A stretch of 64,000 nucleotides of DNA from positions 865,240 to 929,239 of the forward strand of contig CAJNDS010002346.1 in the NCBI GenBank assembly GCA_905221605.1, read 5' to 3'. Positions 57,170 to 64,000 of this stretch are shown in pieces. Source of the DNA: Symbiodinium natans (Eukaryota; Sar; Dinophyceae; Suessiales; Symbiodiniaceae). Every line of letters starts with the position of its first letter. Position 1 is the stretch's first letter. The position numbers were made by a program, and so were the translations under genes. The notes below the pieces were generated by a model that saw nothing but the letters and a program-made list of their open reading frames with translations, did not search any database and was not told the DNA's origin.

Positions 57170-57925
57170 GCGGTCTCCTATCTGTCCTACTCTAGGAAAA
57201 CTTCGCCTCTTTGAGCAATCCAAGCTGCCAATCTCAACCTCATCAGGGAAATCCTCCAAGCAAGCACGACAGACAACTGTTTCCCTACCATGCTCATGCA
57301 CAAGACGCTCAACTGCTGGTGTGGTGCTGTTGTCCTGTTGCTTGTGTGAGATAACGCTGCTGTCATTTTCAAATACAAGCCGCTCGACTGCTGGTGTGGT
57401 GCTGTTGTCCTGTTGCTTGTGTGAGATAACGCTGCTGTCATTTTCAAATACAAGCCGCTCGACTGCTGGTGTGGTGCTGTTGTCCTGTTGCTTGTGTGAG
57501 ATAACGCTGTTGTCTTCACTAAAAATCAAGCGTTCATCCCTATCAAGCTCACGAACAACTGGCGTATCCACATGACTGAAAAACTGAAGTTGATCCCTCG
57601 CAGAGCCGGAAACGTCACCGACTGTCCTTAGTCTGTCCTTAGCTTCGCCTTGGTCCAGGTCAACATGTTCGTGGCTCGTCTGAAACTCGCAATCAACTAC
57701 CTCATCAAGACATGAAACATCCAGCAATTCGGGGTTTTCGGGCTCAACACACACTCTCGCAGAGCTGCGATGACCTCGATTCGAAGTCGAACGATGAAAA
57801 TCACGACTCGAAGACGACTTGCGAGACCGACTTCGACGAAACTGTTTCGTTTTGGCGATCAAATCCTGCGGTTTCAGCGCTAAAGGATGGTCATTCCGAA
57901 CTGACGCAAGCCAACTTTGAAGCAA
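57170..57925 (-). CDS. Copia polyprotein segment with three 25-residue repeats
   Basis: Open in a frame offset +1 from gag, overlapping its end by 35 bases. Begins Ser/Arg-rich (KQFRRSRSRKSSSSRD), then acidic. Three exact-period 75-bp repeats follow at about 57,313-57,537 (unit reads NDSSVISHKQQDNSTTPAVE), then a Cys pair CRACLEDF. After about 57,170 this frame is only a shadow of the linker ORF, although it stays open to 55,646. Confidence 0.6.
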
Positions 57926-60080
57926 ACATGGTTGGTTTCAGCGTTACGCCGTGCTTTCGGACGGTAATTACGCCCTGCTGGTCGCACATTGCTGGCTCCC
58001 AACCTCCATTCTGACAAAGCAAGTTGATATTCAGCAAATTGTGCTTGATCTGATCGGAAATGACGGCTTCAAACCTAGCCCTACACATGTACACAGCGTC
58101 ACCCTCATGCTCAGAACTGCTCTTCAGTGATGCTGATGTGGTGGTTTCAAAGCAAACTTCCACCAAGACATGTGTCGATCCGCCAATCTCAACGGAATCT
58201 CCTGTCGCAGTCTCCGCATACGACTTCGGGCGTCCTTCAAGCCATGCAAGGACCTTCACATGATCACTCTCAAGAGTCTCTCTCGTGATGATGTGGAACG
58301 AACTACCAGAGTCAATCAGCCAGTAAATACGATCATCTGAAGGAAAACTAACCACTTGGTTCGTGAGCATCATACCAAAGTGATATCCTTCCAGAAACGT
58401 CTTGATTGATGACTGTGCTTTTCCACTGCCTTTGGTTGTGGGCTGTGCTGCTGCTTTCGCCGATGTAGACGATGAAGATGATGGTGCCTCTGGCTGCGTC
58501 GTAACGGCCTGGCTCGTCGCCGCTGCGGCTTTGTCCTTCGGAGGTGCCCAGCAGTCGCGTGCCCAGTGTCCAGTCTTCCCGCAGTTCCGGCAGACATCCG
58601 TCTTCTTCGCCTCTCTGCTCTTGCTTCGAGCTTTGTCCCCTTTTCCGCTTCGCTCACCTTTCCTGTCCTTTCCTTTCGCTTTGCCGCCCTTCAGTCCCTT
58701 TTCTCCTTTCTCGCCTTTGTTGCCCTTGTTGCCCTTGGAGCCTTTGTTGTCCTTGTCTCTGTCGCCCTTTTCGCCCTTACCGCCCTTGAAAGCATTCGCA
58801 TACCCGGATGCTCCTTCTCTCTGGAAGTCCATCACACGAAGCTGCTCGTCGTAGAACTGTAAACCAGTCATCAGCTCACCCATGCTCTTTGTTGAGTGAT
58901 GGAGGAGCAGATATCTCTTGGTCTCAGAATCCAAGTGCTTCATCAAGCACAGGACTCCCTCTTGTTCTCCGATGAGCAACTCCGGGAAGCGATGCTTCAC
59001 CTGCGCCTCGAACTTGAGAAGCTCGGTGGTGTACCACCTGGCGACATCAAGTGGTCGCTTGAGATGCTTTGGTGGCACCAGGCCTAACGCCTGTTCGCGG
59101 AGGGCCTGTCCCTCCACTCTGGAGCGAACTGATAATTCGTTGTTCAACGAGCGCCAGAGTTCGTATCCGGCACTTGCTCCCATTTGTTTCACCTCGATGA
59201 GATGCACCAAATCTTGCCCACGTTGGAACTTGCTCATGGACTGACGAAGCAAAAACCAAAGTTTGGTTGACCGGGCTGCTTTCCCGGCTTCAAGCCTCAC
59301 TTGCAAGACTTCCACATTGCTACTGATCGCTTCTTGCAATTCCGTAGCGTAGCGGTCGTCGAGCAAACAAAGCCGACTCGTAAGTTCGTCTCTGTAGGCT
59401 GTCCAAACTCGGATTTCAGCATGTCTGCTCGTCATGGACGCATAGTTCAGCTGAGGCAACTGTGGAATGTAACCCTCTGCTCTCTTGTTTCGTACACCAG
59501 AGTCTACTTCCATATCCACAGGGGTCGATGCATTCGCAGGTGCTGCTGAGGGGTCTCCTCCAGGTGTAGGACTCGTCGACGATGAAGTTGTAGCTGTTGC
59601 ATTTTGTGCATTTGCAGCATTCGCACTTGCAAGCTGCAATGCCTGCGTCAGCATGGCACTCATCTGTTGAAGTTGAGCTGCTTGCTGTCGGATCTGCTCG
59701 TCCTGTGCTTGCAGCATTGCTCTCGTGAACTCCATCTGTTGAGCTACTCCAGGTGCAACGGGCAACTGCGTATTCGGAACTTGAAGGTGTTCTTGTGGTG
59801 CTGTCTGAGGGGGTGTTCCCATCTGGTAGAACTGAGGTCCAAACGGGGGTACAGCCCCGACTGGTGGCTGATGGCCTGCTCCAGTCGTAGCTGTCCACTG
59901 CCTTGGGTCTACTCCGCGTGGAACTGAAGCTGGTCGTGCTGGTAAAGACCTTCCACGTTCTCTTCTCCCACGGGCACTTGGTGACCTTGCACCAGAAAGC
60001 CCTGTGGAACTCAGGCTGCTTGCACTGCGGCCTCTCGGAGAACGGTCTCGTCCAGGCACACGTTCTTCACCATTGTCCAT
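57891..60080 (-). CDS. Copia gag and protease
   Basis: 729 codons from the ATG at 60,080 (MDNGEERVPG), 29 bases after the LTR end. Order: Ser/Arg-rich start, Gln/Ala-rich and Pro-rich stretches, a helical capsid-like region (QLPQLNYASM to YDEQLRVMDF), a Lys/Gly-rich repeat (KGDRDKDNKGSKGNKGNKG), one zinc knuckle (CRNCGKTGHWARDC), a Ser/Ala linker, and an aspartic protease with LIDSGSS and the typical copia end HNLLNINLLCQNGGW. Forms particles and processes the polyprotein. No internal stop. Confidence 0.9.
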   Translation of the reverse strand: MDNGEERVPGRDRSPRGRSASSLSSTGLSGARSPSARGRRERGRSLPARPASVPRGVDPRQWTATTGAGHQPPVGAVPPFGPQFYQMGTPPQTAPQEHLQVPNTQLPVAPGVAQQMEFTRAMLQAQDEQIRQQAAQLQQMSAMLTQALQLASANAANAQNATATTSSSTSPTPGGDPSAAPANASTPVDMEVDSGVRNKRAEGYIPQLPQLNYASMTSRHAEIRVWTAYRDELTSRLCLLDDRYATELQEAISSNVEVLQVRLEAGKAARSTKLWFLLRQSMSKFQRGQDLVHLIEVKQMGASAGYELWRSLNNELSVRSRVEGQALREQALGLVPPKHLKRPLDVARWYTTELLKFEAQVKHRFPELLIGEQEGVLCLMKHLDSETKRYLLLHHSTKSMGELMTGLQFYDEQLRVMDFQREGASGYANAFKGGKGEKGDRDKDNKGSKGNKGNKGEKGEKGLKGGKAKGKDRKGERSGKGDKARSKSREAKKTDVCRNCGKTGHWARDCWAPPKDKAAAATSQAVTTQPEAPSSSSSTSAKAAAQPTTKGSGKAQSSIKTFLEGYHFGMMLTNQVVSFPSDDRIYWLIDSGSSFHIITRETLESDHVKVLAWLEGRPKSYAETATGDSVEIGGSTHVLVEVCFETTTSASLKSSSEHEGDAVYMCRARFEAVISDQIKHNLLNINLLCQNGGWEPAMCDQQGVITVRKHGVTLKPTMFASKLACVSSE

Positions 60081-60095
60081 GCTGGAGCACAAAGC

Positions 60096-60108
60096 TCCGC
60101 TACCACGT
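60096..60108 (-). promoter_or_regulatory. Primer-binding site of the copia element
   Basis: Minus strand reads TGGTAGCGGAGC three bases after the LTR end. It resembles the initiator-Met tRNA-type site TGGTATCAGAGC common in copia elements. Confidence 0.6.
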
Positions 60109-60627
60109 TGAATCGTGGCACAGCTACGGGGGCCTAAGGGACCTCAGGTCAAGACCACACTCAACCCTCACAGCACGAAGTGCGGACTCTTTTCACTGCG
60201 CTGTTCACAGCTTCTCGTCTTGAGCCTTGAGCCAATGCAAGCACGGCTCTCCAGCTTCAAACACTGTCTGCCAGACATGGGAAAACAAAGGTACTTCAGG
60301 TGAAAACACTCAGCCATGGAACTTCTACTCCTAAACACTGTGGGTAGGTTTCTAGCACCTCTTAGGTGCTCTGCTAAGCTCTGTGCAGACCTAAACTGGC
60401 TTAAGTTTCTGGTCACCAAATACCAGGTCAAACAGGAAACGAGTTCCGACAAACGAGTTTCGAGAAAACGAACAGAAAACGGTTCTTCCCACTCAAAACA
60501 AGGTCTCACCAAGCCACAAGAAATCTGCACTGCCTGACTGTCCTCGTGCCTGTGCTTCACACTCACAGCAGACAACTCAAGTGCACATCACGTGTCAACT
60601 GGGAAACTAGAAGGGTCACATATATCA
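60109..60627 (-). repeat. 5' LTR of the copia element
   Basis: 519 bp. Minus strand runs TGATATATGTGACCC ... GATTCA. Pairs with 39,001-39,538. Contains TTGGCTCAAGGCTCAAG about 390 bases from its start, where transcription or trans-splicing boundaries could lie. Unlike the 3' LTR it has no nested array, so the array entered after this element integrated. Confidence 0.9.
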
Positions 60628-60629
60628 AC

Positions 60630-60635
60630 TGCTCA
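60630..60635. other. Target-site duplication, right
   Basis: TGCTCA, partner of 38,992-38,997. Confidence 0.75.
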
Positions 60636-61733
60636 GAGGCTACGGCGGCTTGCACTCCCGTTTGGCAATCCTACCTGGCTCTGACTTGTTCATGGCGAAC
60701 CGATACGTCAAGGTTTTACTCCTCCTTTTGTGCATGGATATGCCAAAGGCAAAAACATCTTGCCGCAGTGGGGGAGTGTGGTACGGCTGCCTATTCTGCC
60801 CGAGTCGGTCTGAAGCAATGGAGACACCGTCCCTCTGTGGGCCTCTGTTGGAAAAGGCAGTGGACCAGTGCGGCTCCAGTTCTTCCCTGGAGTCCTTATG
60901 TTTTGGAATTCTAGCCGACGTCGGGGGATCATGTATCAGGAATTGACTCAAAAGTTTGCCCAGATGGATCGGTCATGCTCCTTACACCGGAGTTGGCGGA
61001 TGTTCCTGACTGGGCGACAAAGTGGTTTGCTGTCGCTGGGCCAAGGGTGCTTGCTGGTTGCCTTGAGAGAAGACAAGGGAGATGTGGCCTACCCAGGCAT
61101 GTTTATAGAGCTCCTTGCCAAGAAGCTTTCCACCGGCCCTGGCGAAAGTAAGGCCATGCAGCCAGTCAATAACCATTGCTCTGCTCTTGACTGATGAACA
61201 GCACAACCAATTCGCGCAACGACCCTCATTGCCGAGAGTCAGCCAGCTTGAAGTTCTGCCAGAAGGAGCTTCTACCCCGTTTGGGATGCCCTGTTTACAC
61301 ATGCCCAGGGAAAGGCAACATGTTGCCTTGGGCGTTCCGCTGGAAGACTCGCCTCTTGATGCCATCCGGCTGCCACATTGGTTGCCGGGCTTTCTCACGG
61401 ATCAGTGCTTGTCCTCATTATCGGGCTGGTGGTGAGGGAACTGGCACGACACATGCACAGCTCATTTACCCGGAGGTTTGCCAAGTCTTCAGAGGCAAGC
61501 ACGCAACGCAAGCTGCGCAGGCATCGCCTACTGCGGGTCTGGGAGCTTCCACCTTGCAAAGCATCCTTAAACTTTGGCTTGCGGAGGAACAAACCTGTCG
61601 CAAGGAATGGACGCCGACGCTGCTGAGGCGTATGAGCCACGCTGCCTAACTCTCCGCTGTCCGGCCAGGAGGACGCCCGGACTCCTGCGCTGTGGCATGC
61701 GGAGCGTCTACGCATGCTAGAACTTGTTGATAA
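60636..61733 (+). pseudogene. Degraded 5' part of helicase gene
   Basis: Frame directly after the copia element (EATAACTPVWQSYLAL, then FCAWICQRQKHLAAVG) is open to a TAG near 60,912. It continues after it with protein-like text (LADVPDWATKWFAVAGPRVLAG), then changes frame (GDVAYPGMFIELLAKKL). Later fragments include LELVDNEHDPRTRVSIFALAVGP at about 61,720-61,790 in another frame. The same orientation and continuity with the downstream helicase make a broken N-terminal region likely. Exact boundaries cannot be set. Confidence 0.4.
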
Positions 61734-62900
61734 CGAGCACGATCCGAGGACTCGCGTCAGCATCTTTGCGCTCGCAGTTGGTCCGCCTTCCTGACGTGCC
61801 TCTGTGATACCTTTTGGGGGGCGGATGGACACCTGGCAGCGCTGCTGGGAGCGTGCTCGTACGGCCTGGCCGCTAATCGCACTTCTGTGTTCATAACAGG
61901 GGCGCCTGGCAGCGGGAAGACACGATCCTGCGCGTTTCTAGGAGTTCTTCTTGCGTGCCTGACGAACCGGCTCACCCTGTACACCGCTCATGGCAATGAA
62001 TCGGTTCGTGCCGATGTCGAGGCGGTTGATAGGCTCACGACTGCTAGCAATGAATTTGTTCGCAGCCGCATCGTTCGCATACCGGGTAACAAGGAGAAGG
62101 ACACACATAAGCTCCCCTTTGATGTGCACGATTTGTACCGGGGACTTGTAGCCACGACGCATGGTACGATTGTGGCAAGGCTTAGCTTTCCCTACTCGCA
62201 GCTCATGAACCGTCTAAAGGATGTTGAGTTGCTCCTCTGAGATGAAGCCCAGCAATTGGGCACACCGGGTTCCAACACCATCTTGGCGCACATCAAGCAT
62301 GCACTCGATGTCATGATTGGCGACCACAGACAGCCCGCTGGAGGATCGCGGCCCAATTACCACTTCGTTACGGAGTTGTTGGAGCAAAAGATTTGTGGTC
62401 TCAATGCGGTCCCTGCCGACCTCCACACGCCAGCCACCTTGCCTGCGGCCCTTTTGCGGCAAACGGCCCAAAGTTCCGGCCCGTGGAAAAAGGGGCAAGG
62501 CGAGATGCCCTCTTGGGGCAAGCCCCACCGTTCCTCTGGAGCGTCAGAAGTGTTGTTCTCAGCGGTCTCGATGCTGGATTCGATTCTCTGTATGAGCATC
62601 GTCAAACCGAAGCAAGCCGAGACAGTCATGCAGGCCGCCGGGCTGAAGGCCATTGTCGGACCGGCTATCAACCTCTCGCTCTGTTCATCCATGCGCCTCC
62701 CTCCTGAGATTGCTGCCATTCTATACGCATGTCGGTACTCGGAGGCGTGCCGCTTCGATCTGACAGGCGGGGTCCCTCGGCTACTTATGCCACCAGGTCC
62801 CACGTTGCAGCACCTGCTCGGGCGGCCACTGCGTAGCTTTGCAGGCAGGTGGATGGAAACGTGCCGATGGGTACGGGTGCCAGATCAGGATGCCAGGTGA
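61734..62900 (+). pseudogene. Superfamily-1 helicase, ATPase part, with in-frame TGA
   Basis: One frame runs from 61,734 to 62,900, broken only by TGA at 62,238-62,240. Walker A is GAPGSGKT at about 61,899-61,922, followed by YTAHGNESVRADVEAV. Walker B DEAQQLG starts directly after the TGA at 62,241. Motif III is GDHRQP at about 62,319. The TGA replaces the usually hydrophobic residue before DEAQ. The fold resembles DNA2/NAM7/UPF1-type helicases. The upstream connection changes frame near 61,790. Confidence 0.7.
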
Positions 62901-64000
62901 GACCCAAACCAAACTAGGCAGAAGCTACGACCTCAGCATGGTCCTGGCGGACATTGTGCTCACTTTTGGGCACCAGGTTTATCCTGACTCCCCTATCGGG
63001 ATGGTCTCTCAGTATGCCAGGATTGTTACTCAAATGAAGTTTATGCTGCAGTCGAGTCTCCCCGCAGACCCACTGGGCGATGACGATATGAGCCTACTTG
63101 AAGCCTGCCAAACCGCACCAGCTTTCCCGCTGACTGGCGCGCCCACCACTTGGAGCCTTGTGACGTTTCGGACCTTCCTCATGAATCACATAGGGTCCCT
63201 TAAACGCTTCTTCGGCGCTATCACCACGGCTTGCTCCACTGGCCCCACATTTGGGATAAGTGTCTTTGTGACTTGTCGGGCTTCTGGATTCCTGTTTAGT
63301 AGCGAGGCAGGGTTTGCCCGAGCCACCTCCTCCTTCACGAGAGGACTTGGGGCTTTGGTTTTCGTGGCGCCGCACTACTCTGATGGTATAGGTGCATGCT
63401 TCCAAATGGCGGCCTGCGCAACCGGAGGCCTGATTGAATGCGCGGAATATGTGCGCACACAAGCCAGCTTGTGGAGCATGGATGGCCCTGGCGTTGCAAA
63501 GGCATTACACAAGCAAGCCTTCCGAGAACGGACAGTAGCCAGCATCGTGCTGCCTGCGGAACGCAAAGTAGGGCTGGACCTTTTTGAAGCCCCACCCCTG
63601 CATCAAGCGTGGGCCTTGAAGGCCACCTGGGGAGATAAGCGGGAAGTTCTTTACCGCACACTAGAAGGATGGGGGAGCCCCTCTTTCACTTCCAACTCCT
63701 ACTCGGGCACCATTGCTAGTCTGCAAACGCGCGGCTTCGTCCTGGAGCCCTTGCCCAATGCTGTGTATTGTGTCCCCTTCCAGCCGGTGAGGGAAGGAGA
63801 TGGGGTCGCCCAGTACCTCACCTGCTTGCTAGGGGATACCAGCATTAGGACGCCGCCCAAGCGGGGATCTGCTCAACGCGCTGACCCGGCTTTCGAACAC
63901 AAGGCCGGCATAATGCGAGCCCCCCGCGGTCTTCACCTCCTACCTGTTCGTACGGGTAAGGCTGCCTCCGAAACTGCGATTGATGTGGACTCTCCGGGAA
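62890..64000 (+). pseudogene. Superfamily-1 helicase, C-terminal part, runs off window
   Basis: A frame +1 relative to the ATPase part is open from ATG 62,890 to the window end, 370 codons without a stop. Early part GRSYDLSMVLADIVL and PIGMVSQYARIVTQMK matches the helicase region where motif V-type iGvisPY..Q is expected. Later FGISVFVTCRASGFL and FARATSSFTRGLGALVFVAP match the motif VI region (N.A.TRA...L.V.G), with the central Arg and Ala pattern altered. The one-base shift near 62,895 separates it from the ATPase half. The rest (GDKREVLYRTLEGWGSPSF) is unassigned. Confidence 0.65.

Larger units (their letters stand above)
38998..60629 (-). mobile_element. Ty1/copia LTR retrotransposon carrying a nested tandem array
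   Basis: Complete element in minus orientation: 5' LTR (right), primer-binding site, gag-protease, a linker ORF, integrase, reverse transcriptase-RNase H with extra C-terminal domain, polypurine tract, then an 11.5-kb tandem array and the 3' LTR (left). Matching flanks support a single insertion. Without the array it measures about 10.1 kb. Domain order integrase before reverse transcriptase defines the copia type. The LTRs differ by roughly seven substitutions and five short indels by eye. The coding region has two in-frame stops and frame changes, so it is probably inactive. Confidence 0.9.

Noticed and set aside
55646-57170. The long continuation of the 759-codon frame under the linker ORF
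   Set aside because: Composition is shadow-like (Gly/Arg/Ser-rich), and the finger motif and helical start lie in the overlapping frame that has its own ATG.
62238-62240. TGA as a selenocysteine codon
   Set aside because: The position precedes Walker B, where a hydrophobic residue is expected and no redox role is known, and a frameshift follows.

Overview
The window looks like nuclear DNA of a dinoflagellate, most likely a Symbiodiniaceae-type alga (inference). Support comes from several signs. There are many interstitial TTTAGGG/CCCTAAA tracts and long head-to-tail arrays of gene-like units. The intact coding genes are intronless and all on the minus strand. A Ty1/copia element has a large dinoflagellate-style polyprotein. 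Short sequences match the 3' end of the dinoflagellate spliced leader (...TTGGCTCAAG) in places where relics of retroposed mRNA are expected.

Layout. (1) 1-20,502: a degenerate tandem array of a gene-like unit with periods near 2.5 kb and 2.16 kb. The best conserved pieces read on the minus strand: a short signal-peptide-like start (MAFWWLFLCC...) and a roughly 110-codon exon. Most copies carry frameshifts. (2) 20,503-22,017: an intact 504-residue multipass membrane protein on the minus strand, whose stop codon lies exactly at the edge of the array. (3) 22,340-23,115: telomere-like tracts in both orientations. (4) 23,116-31,700: more array copies, including a near-identical 1.7-kb duplication and a 43-bp-arm palindrome. 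(5) 31,853-33,853: an intact 666-residue RAP-domain protein on the minus strand, with telomere-like tracts from its 5' side to 35.35 kb. (6) 35.5-38.75 kb: intergenic DNA with a 166-bp direct-repeat pair and 275-bp and 66-bp satellites. (7) 38,998-60,629: one large copia retrotransposon on the minus strand, with LTRs of about 0.52 kb and a shared tgctca at both outer flanks. (8) Inside it, exactly at the 3' LTR/polypurine-tract boundary, sit five head-to-tail copies of a 2.5-kb unit carrying a conserved 305-codon ORF. Every unit is bounded by GTCACATATATCA. (9) 60,636-64,000: a broken superfamily-1 helicase gene on the plus strand. Its probable 5' leader, with a spliced-leader relic, lies on the other side of the copia insertion at 38.88-39.0 kb.

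The most interesting structure is number 8. It looks like a retroposed, trans-spliced host mRNA (junction 13-mer, TGGCTCAAG relic, ORF, 3' tail) present as a tandem array inside the LTR boundary of another retroelement. One 5'-truncated member still ends at the same 13-mer. The units could have arisen by repeated insertion into one target or by tandem amplification of one insertion. Searches and read-level data would be needed to decide.
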